A stretch of 57,536 bases of DNA, from contig NZ_JAEMRD010000002.1 in NCBI RefSeq assembly GCF_016463485.1, positions 31,284-88,819 of the forward strand. Direction: 5' to 3'. This document shows positions 28,783 through 37,707 of the stretch, piece by piece (within the stretch, counting starts at the first letter, position 1; every line of letters begins with the position of its first letter). Both the position numbers and the translations under genes were made by a program. The notes below the pieces were generated by a model. It had not been told where the DNA came from and searched no databases. It saw nothing but the letters and a program-made list of their open reading frames with translations. The DNA comes from Brevundimonas sp. (GTDB taxonomy: Bacteria > Pseudomonadota > Alphaproteobacteria > Caulobacterales > Caulobacteraceae).

Positions 28783-29541
28783 TCAGCGCCAGCCGGCGTC
28801 TACGAAATACTCATGCCCTGTAATCAAACGTGCATCGTCGGATGCCAGGAACAGCGCGAGTGCAGCAACGTCCTGCGGCTCAAGTCGGCCTTTCAGGCAT
28901 TGCGCGGCGACAATCTCGGCTTCGCCTTCAGGTGTGTACCATTTCATCTGACGCGGCGTCTTGACGTTGCCGGGCACGATGCAGGAGACGCGAATGCCGT
29001 CGACCCCCAGTTCACGCGCCAGCGCCCGCGTCATCCCCTCGATCCCGGCCTTGGCCGTCTCGTAGAGCGACAGGTCCGGCAAGCCCAGGTGCCAGCTGAT
29101 CGACCCCAGGTTCAGGATCACACCACTGCCCCGCTCGCGCATCCCCGGGGCCACGGCCTGGGCGGCGAAATACAAATGGCGAAGGTTCACCGCGATCCGG
29201 TCGTCCCAGTATTCCGGCGTCACCTCGGTCAGGCTGTGGCGATCGTCGTTCGCCGCATTGTTCAGCAGGATATCGACCGGACCGTACTCGTCGATGATCT
29301 CGGCGAGCGTGGACTTCAGTGCCGACAGGTTCTTCAAGTCACAGAGCATGAAGCGCGGAGCCGGCGTGAGTGTGGCCAGTTCGCTGGCCAGCGCCAGCGA
29401 GTCCGCCTCGGCGACATCCAGGAACACGACCCGGGCACCCTGACGCGCGAACGCCTCGGTCAGCCCGGCCCCGATGCCGGAGCCCCCGCCGGTGACCACG
29501 ACCAGACGGTCCTTCAGCGACGGATAGATGGCACGGCTCAT
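28783..29541 (-). CDS. xylB: D-xylose 1-dehydrogenase (SDR family)
   Basis: Oxidises D-xylose to xylonolactone with NAD. The sequence closely resembles Caulobacter XylB as I recall it: an N terminus of the type IYPSLK followed by TGGGSGIGAGL (cofactor loop), NDDRHSLTEVT, GSISWHLGLPDLSLYETAKA (Ser147, Tyr160, Lys164) and VVPGNVKT-like IVPGNVKTPRQMKWYTPEGE, ending DAGWR. The 252-residue length fits. The ATG overlaps the stop of xylX by four bases, so the two are translationally coupled. Confidence 0.93.
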   Translation of the reverse strand: MSRAIYPSLKDRLVVVTGGGSGIGAGLTEAFARQGARVVFLDVAEADSLALASELATLTPAPRFMLCDLKNLSALKSTLAEIIDEYGPVDILLNNAANDDRHSLTEVTPEYWDDRIAVNLRHLYFAAQAVAPGMRERGSGVILNLGSISWHLGLPDLSLYETAKAGIEGMTRALARELGVDGIRVSCIVPGNVKTPRQMKWYTPEGEAEIVAAQCLKGRLEPQDVAALALFLASDDARLITGHEYFVDAGWR

Positions 29542-30698
29542 ACGGCGGTTCCCAGAAGGCCGCGAGCGGCGAGATTGCGCATCAGACCCGAGACGCCGAG
29601 GGTCCAGGGCGGGGCCTGATCGCAGGTCGTCACCTTGTTCTCGAGAACACCAAGGCGCGGCGACGATACCCTGACCCGGTCGCCGATGTGATGGGTAAAG
29701 CCCTGTCCCGGCGCGTCGCGATCCTGGATCGGCGCGAACATGGTCCCCAGATAGAGGGCGAACCCGTCCGGATACTGGTGGGTCGTGCCGACGGTCTGAC
29801 CGATCAAGTCCAGCGGGTCGCGGCTGATCAGGCTCATGGAACTGGCCCCCGTCATCACGAACCCGTCGTCTCCCGTCACCTCCAGCGAGACGACGGCGTT
29901 GCGCACATCGTCCAGGCTGAAACCGTCATCGAACAGTCGGATGAAGGGCCCCAGGGCTGCCGAGGCGTTGTTGTCCTTGGCCTTGCCCAGCAACAGGGCG
30001 CTGCGCCCCTCGATATCGCGCAGATTGACGTCATTGCCGAGCGCCGCTCCGACCGGCCGGCCCGTGGCATCGCAAACCACGACGACTTCCGGCTCCGGAT
30101 TGTTCCACGCGCTGTCGGACCGAACCCCGACCCAGTCACCCCAGCCGACTGACGACAGCACCGGGGCCTTGGTGAAGATTTCGGCGTCCTTGCCGATCGC
30201 GACTTCCAGATACTGCGACCACAGGCCGTCGGCGATCAGGGCGTCCTTGAGCGCCATCGCCTGGTCGGACCCGGGTTTCACCGCCGACAGGTCGGCACCG
30301 ACCCGTTCGGCCAACTGGGCGCGGATGGACTGGGCGCGGCCGGCATCGCCCCGCGCCCGTTCCTCGATCACGCGCTCGACCGCTGAAACGGCGAAGGTCA
30401 CGCCCGACGCCTTCACGCATTGCAGATCGAGGGGCGACAGCAGCTTCATGGCGCCGGCGGACCCATCGTCCCACGCGACGGAGAACTCCATCTCGTCCAG
30501 AGCCCCCAGGTCGGGTCCCGTTGCCGTTCGGAGGTCGGCCCTCGCGGCGGCGTCGGCAGTGGTGGCGGCAAACTGCGAGATGTCGAGCACACGCCCACCT
30601 CGTACGAGGACGGGCGTAGGTCCCTCCGGCAACTCAAGCCGGCCCAGAAGCACGGCCTCGCGCCAGTCGGCGGGCAGATAGTCAACAATCTTGGTCAT
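29538..30698 (-). CDS. xylX: 2-keto-3-deoxy-D-xylonate dehydratase (fumarylacetoacetase family)
   Basis: Converts 2-keto-3-deoxyxylonate to 2,5-dioxovalerate in the Weimberg pathway. The 386-residue protein has an N-terminal PADWREAVLLGRLELP and a FAH-type catalytic half with VVCDATGRPVGAALGNDVN, DIEGRSALLLGKAKD and VRVSSPRLGVLENKV. It is the first gene of the xylXB-permease-xylA run, with a perfect LacI-type operator 35 bases upstream of its ATG and GGGGGA just before the start. The function is assigned by family and operon. Confidence 0.88.
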   Translation of the reverse strand: MTKIVDYLPADWREAVLLGRLELPEGPTPVLVRGGRVLDISQFAATTADAAARADLRTATGPDLGALDEMEFSVAWDDGSAGAMKLLSPLDLQCVKASGVTFAVSAVERVIEERARGDAGRAQSIRAQLAERVGADLSAVKPGSDQAMALKDALIADGLWSQYLEVAIGKDAEIFTKAPVLSSVGWGDWVGVRSDSAWNNPEPEVVVVCDATGRPVGAALGNDVNLRDIEGRSALLLGKAKDNNASAALGPFIRLFDDGFSLDDVRNAVVSLEVTGDDGFVMTGASSMSLISRDPLDLIGQTVGTTHQYPDGFALYLGTMFAPIQDRDAPGQGFTHHIGDRVRVSSPRLGVLENKVTTCDQAPPWTLGVSGLMRNLAARGLLGTAV

Positions 30699-30732
30699 GG
30701 TCCCCCGCCGGAGCTTGCAGCTCGGTCGTTCT

Positions 30733-30746
30733 TGTTAGCGCTACCA
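30733..30746. promoter_or_regulatory. LacI-type operator, site 5 (TGTTAGCGCTACCA)
   Basis: Perfect consensus match 35 bases upstream of xylX, the expected position of a repressor site over the xyl operon promoter. It strongly resembles the palindrome described upstream of Caulobacter xylose genes. Confidence 0.75.
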
Positions 30747-30860
30747 CATTCAACTCGCCTGCTCCCGGTGTCAAGCGATCTCCGGCCTCGCGGCGTCGAC
30801 ATCGGAGCCCTTGGACATGCACGCTTTCGCAAACAGGCCCGGCTCCGACGTCTGGTTCGG

Positions 30861-33290
30861 TCAGGCGGCGACGGTCAGTGTCGCCGCCTTCAGATCGACC
30901 GAGTTAGGCCCCGCACTGATGGTGAATGTGCCTGGCTCGACCACACGTTCCATGTCGATGTTCCAGAACGCCAGATCGCGCGGTGTCAGCTCGAATGTCA
31001 CGGTGGTCTTGGCACCGGGAGCCAGGCTCACGCGCTCGAAATGCTTGAGTTCCAGCACCGGACGGGTGACGGACGCATGGTCGTCCCGGACATAGAGCTG
31101 AACCACTTCATCGCCGGCTCGCGCGCCGGTATTGATGACATCGACCTCCACCCGGACCTTTTCAAACCGTCCGATCGTGGACCGCGCCAGACGCGGCGTC
31201 GACACATCGAAGGTCGTGTACGAAAGGCCGAAACCGAACGGGAACAGCGGCGTCGTCTCGTCGAACAGATAGCCCCGGCGCGCCGTCGGCTTGTAGTTAT
31301 AGAAGATCGGCAGTTGTCCCACCGACCGCGCGATCGAAACAGGCAGCTTGCCGCCCGGATTGACCTTGCCGAACAGGGCGTCGGCGACGGCGTGACCGGT
31401 CTCCTGACCCAGGTACCAGCCCTCGATCAGGGCATCGGCATTCTCGGCGACGAAATTCACCGACAGCGGCCGCCCGTTCAGCAGGACGATGATCGTCGGC
31501 TTGTTCAGGGCGAAGATTTCGCGGGCGAGATCGTTCTGCTGGCCGATCAGCTCGAGCGAATCACGATCGCCCAGGTGTTCGTCGGCCCAGGCCTCGCGGC
31601 TGGTCTGTTCGTTGTCGCCCAGCACCATGACGATGACATCGGCGTTGCGAGCCGTAGCCACGGCCTCGCGGATCAGGCCGGCGTTGACCTCAGGATCGAC
31701 CAGATCGACCTTGTCCGCGCTCCACGAACGGCTCTCGGTGATCCGCACCGCCTCGGCATAATCGACGGCGAACCGGCCGCCGGCCTGAGCCTGGATGCCC
31801 TCCAGCACGCTGACGACGTGGGCCGGAACGTCACTGTATCCGCCGATCGGCGTGTCGCGCGCGTGGGTGCCCAGCACCGCCATTCGCGTGATCTTCGACG
31901 GGTCGAGGGGCAGCACATTGCCCTCGTTCTTAAGCAGGACCATCGCCTTGGCCGCCGCCTCGCGGGCCAGGGCGACCGCGTCCGGCGTCGCCGTCAGGGC
32001 GTCGGCGCGTCGGGCGTCGACATAGGGCTTCTCGAACGCGCCGGACAGGAATTTCATTTTCAGAACGCGCCGCACGGCGTCGTCGATCGCAGCGATATCG
32101 ACCTTGCCGGCCTGAACCAGTCCCGGCAGCTTGGTGTAGCCCTCGCCATCAGGCAGTTCCATATCGACACCCGCATCGAGAGCCCGCATCGCGGCCTCCT
32201 CGATGGAGGCGAACATCTTGTGGCGCGTGTTCAGTTCCCGCACCGCGAAATAGTCGGACACGACGGCACCCTCGAACCCCCACTCCTCGCGCAGCACGTC
32301 ATGCAGGAGCCAGCGGTTGGCGTGCGAAGGCAGGCCGTCGATCTCGTTGTACGACGCCATGACAGCCATGACGGGCAGTTCGGTGACGGCCCGCTCGAAC
32401 GGCGGGAAGAAATTCTCGCGAAGTGTCCGCTCCGAGATGTTCGCCGGCCCAACGTTTGTGCCGTTCTCGGGCTGACCGTGGCCGGTCATATGCTTGAGCG
32501 TGACGAAGACCTTGTCGGGGGCCAGCGGCAGGGTGTCGCCCTGGAAACCGCGGATCGCCGCCAGACCCATCTCGGCGACCAGATGCGGATCCTCGCCATA
32601 GGTCTCCTCGATACGACCCCAGCGCGGATCGCGGGCGACGTCGACGACCGGAGCCAGGGCCAGTTGCGCACCCCGCGCCCGCATCTCACGGGCCGCGACG
32701 CCGAATATCCGCGTCAACAGATCCGGATCCCAGGTGCTGGCCAGGGCGATCGATTGGGGGAAGCTGGTCGCGCCGCGCGCCACATATCCGTGCAGGGCCT
32801 CTTCATGCAGGATCAGCGGAATACCCAGCCGGGTGTTCTCGACGGCCCATTTCTGGGCCGCGTTGGCATAGTCGGCCGTTTCGCGACCGGTACGGTTGAC
32901 CGCGTCTCCGGCGGCACCGGCGGCACCGTTCAGGGCCGGATCGACACCGCGCTTGTCCTGAGGCCGAGAAATCTGTCCGAGTCCGTTTGGAAACGCAGTC
33001 GTTGCCTTGGCCGGATCGAAGTCGCCGGCCGGATTCTGGATCAGCCCCTTGGTCTCCCAGATACCGACCATCTGGGCGACCTTCTCTTCCAGCGTCATCC
33101 GCTGAAGCAGATCCTCGACGCGGCGGTCTACCGGTTGGCTGGGGTCACGATAGAGGGCGTCCGCGTCCGGCCTGGCCAGGCTCTGGGCTCTTGCGACACC
33201 GGGCATCTGCGAGAGTGCGAGCGCAGACGCGAAACTGGCCAGCAGTGTGCGACGACCAAACGTCATCTGTTTACCGGTCACGTCGGTCAT
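30861..33290 (-). CDS. GH3 beta-glucosidase/beta-xylosidase, secreted
   Basis: Exo-acting retaining glycosidase of about 809 residues. An N-terminal Tat-like signal (FGRRTLLASFASALALSQ) is followed by the GH3 N-domain with nucleophile Asp about 346 in GAVVSDYFAVREL, the loop VFVTLKHMTGHGQPENGTN, the C-domain (MVLLKNEGNVLPLD, GDNEQTSREAW) and a fibronectin-III-like tail (VDVINTGARAGDEVVQLYV). The start at 33290 has GGAAG seven bases upstream; the frame stays open to 33359, across the operator. It probably releases xylose or glucose from short oligomers in the periplasm. Xylose versus glucose preference cannot be read from sequence here. Confidence 0.93.
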   Translation of the reverse strand: MTDVTGKQMTFGRRTLLASFASALALSQMPGVARAQSLARPDADALYRDPSQPVDRRVEDLLQRMTLEEKVAQMVGIWETKGLIQNPAGDFDPAKATTAFPNGLGQISRPQDKRGVDPALNGAAGAAGDAVNRTGRETADYANAAQKWAVENTRLGIPLILHEEALHGYVARGATSFPQSIALASTWDPDLLTRIFGVAAREMRARGAQLALAPVVDVARDPRWGRIEETYGEDPHLVAEMGLAAIRGFQGDTLPLAPDKVFVTLKHMTGHGQPENGTNVGPANISERTLRENFFPPFERAVTELPVMAVMASYNEIDGLPSHANRWLLHDVLREEWGFEGAVVSDYFAVRELNTRHKMFASIEEAAMRALDAGVDMELPDGEGYTKLPGLVQAGKVDIAAIDDAVRRVLKMKFLSGAFEKPYVDARRADALTATPDAVALAREAAAKAMVLLKNEGNVLPLDPSKITRMAVLGTHARDTPIGGYSDVPAHVVSVLEGIQAQAGGRFAVDYAEAVRITESRSWSADKVDLVDPEVNAGLIREAVATARNADVIVMVLGDNEQTSREAWADEHLGDRDSLELIGQQNDLAREIFALNKPTIIVLLNGRPLSVNFVAENADALIEGWYLGQETGHAVADALFGKVNPGGKLPVSIARSVGQLPIFYNYKPTARRGYLFDETTPLFPFGFGLSYTTFDVSTPRLARSTIGRFEKVRVEVDVINTGARAGDEVVQLYVRDDHASVTRPVLELKHFERVSLAPGAKTTVTFELTPRDLAFWNIDMERVVEPGTFTISAGPNSVDLKAATLTVAA

Positions 33291-33329
33291 CTCGTCTCTT
33301 CCCTGTGTACTCACCGGTTTGTCCGGCGA

Positions 33330-33343
33330 TGATAGCGCTAACA
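33330..33343. promoter_or_regulatory. LacI-type operator, site 6 (TGATAGCGCTAACA)
   Basis: Perfect consensus match, 40 bases upstream of the GH3 start and in the divergent region shared with the GntR gene. Confidence 0.7.
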
Positions 33344-33408
33344 TCACGATAGGGCGCATTTCGGTGTCCGGTCAATGGTCGCCGGGTGCCGAATTCCTGT
33401 ACAGGGAG

Positions 33409-34167
33409 ATGTCAGATCCGGATGCCGTCATGCCTTCCAAGACCAAGCCACCGTTCACACGTCCATCGTCCGGCCAGGGACGCCTGCACGGGGCCATCGC
33501 TCGTGACCTGGGAACGTCGATTGTCTCCGGCAAGCGGCCGCCCGGAGAAATCCTGGCCAATGAGATCGAATTCAGCGAACAGCTGCAGGTTTCCCGCAGC
33601 GCCTATCGTGAGGCCATCCGTATCCTGGCGGCAAAGGGTCTGGTGGAAAGCCGGCCCCGGACGGGTACGCGCGTCCTGCCGATGGAGCGGTGGAACCTGC
33701 TGGATCCCGATGTGCTGGCCTGGTTCTTCGAGAGCGAGCCCAGTCGTGTCATGGTCGACGGCCTGTTTGAACTGCGCCTGATCGTCGAGCCGGCCGCCGC
33801 AGCTCTGGCCGCCAAGCGCCGTACGACCGAACAACTCACCCAGATGAGGAAGGCGCTCAATGACATGGAGCGCCTCACCCTCAAGACCGAGGCCGGCCAG
33901 GCGGCGGACAGAGATTTCCACCAGGCCCTGCTGGTTGCTACTGGAAACCCGCCGCTGATCAGTCTGGCGTCCACCATCGGAGCCGGTGTGCGATGGACCA
34001 CCCACTACAAACAGCGCAAGCGCCGCCTGCCCCCGGATCCCATGCCGGAGCACTGGCGGGTCTATGACGCGGTCGCCGCCGGAGACGCCGAAGAAGCGCA
34101 TGCTGCCATGGAGGCTCTGGTGAATCACGCCCTGGCTCAGACCGCCGGTGCCATGAATGAGCGATGA
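33409..34167 (+). CDS. GntR-family regulator, FadR/FCD subgroup
   Basis: The winged-helix domain (about 25-95: FSEQLQVSRSAYREAIRILA, then GLVESRPRTGTRVLP) is followed by an all-helical FCD effector domain (LFELRLIVEPAAAALAAKR, DFHQALLVATGNPPL). FCD regulators usually sense small organic or sugar acids. The gene ends 73 bases before xylD, in the same direction, so it probably responds to xylonate or a related aldonate and controls xylD. The start is uncertain: the ATG at 33409 touches its own AGGGAG, and the next in-frame ATG is 33430. Confidence 0.88.
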   Translation: MSDPDAVMPSKTKPPFTRPSSGQGRLHGAIARDLGTSIVSGKRPPGEILANEIEFSEQLQVSRSAYREAIRILAAKGLVESRPRTGTRVLPMERWNLLDPDVLAWFFESEPSRVMVDGLFELRLIVEPAAAALAAKRRTTEQLTQMRKALNDMERLTLKTEAGQAADRDFHQALLVATGNPPLISLASTIGAGVRWTTHYKQRKRRLPPDPMPEHWRVYDAVAAGDAEEAHAAMEALVNHALAQTAGAMNER

Positions 34168-34212
34168 CACCGGTAGCATTTGCTTGCCAAGCTAAAGATG
34201 CTTCGCTAATTG

Positions 34213-34232
34213 TCTGAGTAAATCCACTCAGA
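34213..34232. promoter_or_regulatory. Inverted repeat TCTGAGT-N6-ACTCAGA at the xylD leader
   Basis: Seven-base perfect arms eight bases upstream of the xylD ATG, overlapping where a ribosome-binding site would be. It may be the GntR operator or a translation-controlling hairpin. Confidence 0.45.
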
Positions 34233-34240
34233 GATTCGCC

Positions 34241-36025
34241 ATGGCTAAACCGCTGCGTTCACGCGCCTGGTTCGACAACCCGCAAAACCCCGACATGACG
34301 GCCCTCTATCTGGAGCGGTACCTGAACTACGGGCTGACGCTGGAAGAGTTACGATCGGGCAAGCCGATCATCGGCATCGCTCAGACGGGGTCAGACCTGG
34401 CCCCCTGCAACCGGCACCATATCGAATTGGCCAAACGCGTTCGTGAGGGCATTCGCGAACAGGGCGGCATCGCTCTGGAGTTTCCGGTCCACCCGATCCA
34501 GGAAACAGGCAAACGTCCGACCGCCGGCCTGGATCGCAACCTCGCCTACATGGGTCTGGTCGAGCTCCTGTATGGCTACCCGCTGGACGGTGTCGTCCTG
34601 ACTATCGGCTGCGACAAGACCACACCCGCCTGCCTCATGGCGGCCGCCACGGTCGACATCCCCGCCATCGCCTTGTCGGTTGGACCCATGCTGAACGGCT
34701 GGCTCAAAGGCGAGCGGATCGGCTCGGGCACCATCATCTGGAAGGCCCGCGAGATGATGGCCGCCGGCGAACTGGACTACGAAGGATTCATCAATCTGGT
34801 CGCCACCTCGGCCCCCTCGGTCGGCTACTGCAACACCATGGGCACGGCATCGACGATGAACTCCCTGGCCGAGGCCCTGGGCATGTCCCTGCCCGGCTCC
34901 GCCGCCATCCCGGCCCCATATCGCGAGCGGCCCCAGGTCGCCTATCTGACCGGCAAGCGGATCGTGGACATGGTGCATGAGGATCTGAAGCCCTCCGACA
35001 TCCTGACCCAAGACGCCTTCCACAACGCCATTGTCGTTAACTCGGCCATCGGCGGCTCGACCAATGCGCCGGTGCACATCACGGCACTGGCCCGGCACTC
35101 GGGCGTCGAACTGCCGATCGAGGAGTGGCAGACCCGTGGACACGCCGTTCCCCTGCTGGTCAACCTCCAGCCGGCCGGGACCTATCTAGGCGAAGACTTC
35201 CACCAGGCCGGGGGCGTCCCCGCCGTCGTGGCCCAGCTCATGAGCAAGGGCCTGATCCGCGAAGGCGCGATGACGGTCAACGGCAAGACCATGGGCGAGA
35301 ACTGCAGAGGCGCGGAAATCCAGCTGCCCGACGTTATCCGCACCATGGAGTCTCCGCTGGTCGAGGACGCGGGCTTCCTCGTCCTGAGCGGCAACCTGTT
35401 CGACAACGCCATCATGAAGACCAGCGTGATCGCCGCCGAGTTCCGCGAACGCTACCTCGCCAATCCCGACGATCCCAACGCCTTCGAGGGCCCTGCGGTC
35501 GTCTTCGACGGCCCCGAGGATTACCACCACCGGATCGACGATCCCGCCACCGCGATCACCGAGAAGAGCATCCTGATCATGCGCGGCGCGGGCCCGCTCG
35601 GCTATCCCGGCGCGGCCGAGGTCGTGAACATGCGACCGCCCGCCTACCTGATCAAACAGGGCGTGACGGCCCTGGCCTGTATCGGCGACGGCCGCCAGTC
35701 GGGCACCTCCGGCTCCCCCTCGATCCTGAACGCCTCGCCCGAGGCCGCGGCCGGCGGGAACCTGGCCCTGCTCAGGACCGGTGACCTGGTCCGCGTCGAC
35801 CTGAATACCTGCCGCGTGGACGTTCTGATCGACGAGGCCGAACTGGCCGCGCGCCGCGCCGCCCTCGATGCAGCAGGCGGATTCAAGATCCCGCCGTCGC
35901 AAACACCCTGGCAGGAACTGCAACGCGCCACGGTCGGCCAACTGGGAACGGGCGCGGTACTGGAGCCTGCGGTCAAGTACCACCGCATCATCGACAAGTT
36001 CGGCAACCCTCGCGACAACCACTAG
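34241..36025 (+). CDS. xylD: D-xylonate dehydratase (IlvD/EDD family)
   Basis: Dehydrates xylonate to 2-keto-3-deoxyxylonate. The 594-residue protein has the IlvD/EDD Fe-S cysteines Cys56 ([10 protein letters not shown]), Cys124 ([11 protein letters not shown]) and Cys197 ([15 protein letters not shown]), matching Cys60/128/201 of Caulobacter XylD with a constant four-residue offset. [20 protein letters not shown] and [20 protein letters not shown] match the sugar-acid branch rather than the amino-acid branch. It is downstream of the GntR gene. L-arabinonate or other pentonate activity is an alternative, since this gene lies apart from the xylXB operon. Confidence 0.9.
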   Translation: MAKPLRSRAWFDNPQNPDMTALYLERYLNYGLTLEELRSGKPIIGIAQTGSDLAPCNRHHIELAKRVREGIREQGGIALEFPVHPIQETGKRPTAGLDRNLAYMGLVELLYGYPLDGVVLTIGCDKTTPACLMAAATVDIPAIALSVGPMLNGWLKGERIGSGTIIWKAREMMAAGELDYEGFINLVATSAPSVGYCNTMGTASTMNSLAEALGMSLPGSAAIPAPYRERPQVAYLTGKRIVDMVHEDLKPSDILTQDAFHNAIVVNSAIGGSTNAPVHITALARHSGVELPIEEWQTRGHAVPLLVNLQPAGTYLGEDFHQAGGVPAVVAQLMSKGLIREGAMTVNGKTMGENCRGAEIQLPDVIRTMESPLVEDAGFLVLSGNLFDNAIMKTSVIAAEFRERYLANPDDPNAFEGPAVVFDGPEDYHHRIDDPATAITEKSILIMRGAGPLGYPGAAEVVNMRPPAYLIKQGVTALACIGDGRQSGTSGSPSILNASPEAAAGGNLALLRTGDLVRVDLNTCRVDVLIDEAELAARRAALDAAGGFKIPPSQTPWQELQRATVGQLGTGAVLEPAVKYHRIIDKFGNPRDNH

Positions 36026-36100
36026 CCAAGCCCGGAACGACTTTCGGATCTGATCAATCGTGCCGTTGCGCCCTGAAGCCCGCGCCCGGTAGGTTGGGCC

Positions 36101-36943
36101 ATGACTGTCCGTCCACGCCGCAGCGCCCTCTACCTGCCCGCCTCCAACGCCCGTGCGATCGACAAGGCGCGGACTCTGGATTGCGATGTCGTGATCCTCG
36201 ACCTTGAAGACGCCGTGGCACCCGATCTCAAATCGCTCGCCCGGGACCAGGCGGTGGCGGCGGTGCGCGCCGGCGGCTTCGGACGGCGCGAACTGGTGGT
36301 GCGTGTTAACGGCCTGGACACCCCTTGGGGCGAGGACGACCTGACGGTCTTGGCCGGGGCGGCCCCCGACGCGATCCTGGCCCCGAAGGTCAGTGATGTC
36401 GCGGCGATCGAGGCCTACACGGCGCGACTGCCGACCGGGACGTCGCTGTGGATCATGATCGAGACCGCCATCTCCCTGTTCCGGCTGGAGGCCATGGCGG
36501 CATCGGCCCGAACCGGCCCCCTCGCCGGTTTCGTGCTCGGGACCAACGATCTCGCCGCCGAAATGGGAGTCCAGACCGACGCCCTGCGTGCGCCCTTCCT
36601 CGGGGCCATGGGGCTGGCGGTCGCGGCGGCCCGGGCCCATGGGCTGATCATCCTGGACGGGGTTTTCAACACGCTGGACGATGCCGAAGGCTTCGAGACC
36701 CAGACGCGACAGGCCCTTGAGTTTGGTTTCGACGGCAAGACCCTGATCCATCCGTCCCAGATCGCGCCCTGCAACGCGGTCTTCACGCCAGACGCGCGTC
36801 AGGTCGCGGCCGCACAGACCGTTGTCGACGCCTTCGCCGACCCGACCAACGCCGACAAGGGCGCGATCCGCCTGGACGGCCGGATGATCGAACGGTTGCA
36901 CCTGCGACAAGCCGAGCGAACCCTGGCGGCCGCCCGGGTCTAG
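36101..36943 (+). CDS. CoA ester lyase, HpcH/HpaI (CitE/malyl-CoA lyase-like)
   Basis: A 280-residue TIM-barrel lyase. RRSALYLPASNARAIDKA, VVILDLEDAVAPDLK, LWIMIETAISLF, LGTNDLAAEMG and GFDGKTLIHPSQI are hallmarks of the CitE/Mcl branch, which cleaves malyl-CoA or citramalyl-CoA type thioesters using Mg2+ (Glu and Asp of the IMIET and LGTND motifs). It follows xylD by 75 bases but is probably a general metabolic gene. Its stop overlaps that of the matrixin gene (convergent). Confidence 0.88.
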   Translation: MTVRPRRSALYLPASNARAIDKARTLDCDVVILDLEDAVAPDLKSLARDQAVAAVRAGGFGRRELVVRVNGLDTPWGEDDLTVLAGAAPDAILAPKVSDVAAIEAYTARLPTGTSLWIMIETAISLFRLEAMAASARTGPLAGFVLGTNDLAAEMGVQTDALRAPFLGAMGLAVAAARAHGLIILDGVFNTLDDAEGFETQTRQALEFGFDGKTLIHPSQIAPCNAVFTPDARQVAAAQTVVDAFADPTNADKGAIRLDGRMIERLHLRQAERTLAAARV

Positions 36944-37707
36944 CGCGCCGGCAGGGCGGCCCCGACCAGAGCGTAACAGTCCGCCCGCGTCGGCCGATCT
37001 CCGACCAGCACGCCGTAAGCCGCCCGCACAGAACAGGTATCGGCCAGGCTGAGCTGGCCCAGCCAGCGGTCGGCGTTGCAATAATTCATGATGGATGCCG
37101 GATCATAATAGGTCTCGCCCGCCGCGATGGTCTCGGGCGTCGTCGTACGCGCCAGACAGTTCGGAGCGCGCGGGCTGACGTGGTCGTGCGAGAAGCCAAG
37201 CGCGTGACCCAGTTCATGCAGGGCGTCGGCATAGAAGCAGCGGAACTCCCCGACATAGCCGCGCGGCCCGCACAGCCGGTTGGTGACCAGATATTCGGCG
37301 TTCAGCACGATCCGCCCGCCGTCCCTCAGGCTGACGCCCCGGTGGCTGGCCGAGGCGAACATCTCGGGATCGTGGACGATGCGAATGGCCACACGCTCGG
37401 GGTCGCTACAGGTCTCGGCGAAGTCGAACTTCACGTCGGCCTGGGCCTCCCACACCCCGGCGGCGGCCCGGACCTGTTCTCGGGCCCAGTCATCCTCGAC
37501 CGCCCCGGCCTCGAAACACATGGGAATCCGCCCTTCGGGCCACAGATCGACCTGCGGTGGCGGCGCAGCCATGGCCACAGGCGGCGGCGGGGGTGTAGGC
37601 GCAGGCGGCGGCGCACCGGCGGGCTGCTGCTCCTGTACCGTGGCGCAGGCGTGCAGCCCCACGGCGAGGATCGCGACGGCGACCGTCAGGAGCCGTCGGG
37701 CGCTCAT
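36940..37707 (-). CDS. Matrixin-type zinc metalloprotease, probable lipoprotein
   Basis: A metzincin protease domain with zinc motif HELGHALGFSHD (ligands H164, H168, H174; base E165) and Met-turn SIMNYC (Met207). The N terminus ends in a lipobox-like LHAC (Cys21), followed by a proline-rich linker (APPPAPTPPPPP), so the enzyme is probably anchored in the periplasm or outer membrane. Several cysteines suggest disulfides. Its ATG overlaps the stop of the tyrosinase gene by four bases, so the two are co-translated; maturation of the tyrosinase is an attractive but unproven idea. Confidence 0.87.
   Translation of the reverse strand: MSARRLLTVAVAILAVGLHACATVQEQQPAGAPPPAPTPPPPPVAMAAPPPQVDLWPEGRIPMCFEAGAVEDDWAREQVRAAAGVWEAQADVKFDFAETCSDPERVAIRIVHDPEMFASASHRGVSLRDGGRIVLNAEYLVTNRLCGPRGYVGEFRCFYADALHELGHALGFSHDHVSPRAPNCLARTTTPETIAAGETYYDPASIMNYCNADRWLGQLSLADTCSVRAAYGVLVGDRPTRADCYALVGAALPAR

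Noticed and set aside
30420..33332. Very long open frame on the plus strand opposite the GH3 gene
   Set aside because: The frame is open only because of high third-position GC; its product is low-complexity and basic with no domain, while the opposite strand encodes a textbook GH3 enzyme.
36101..36943. 2-keto-3-deoxyxylonate aldolase of the Dahms route
   Set aside because: The motifs fit the CitE/malyl-CoA lyase branch rather than the sugar-acid aldolase branch, and a complete Weimberg dehydratase/dehydrogenase pair is present.
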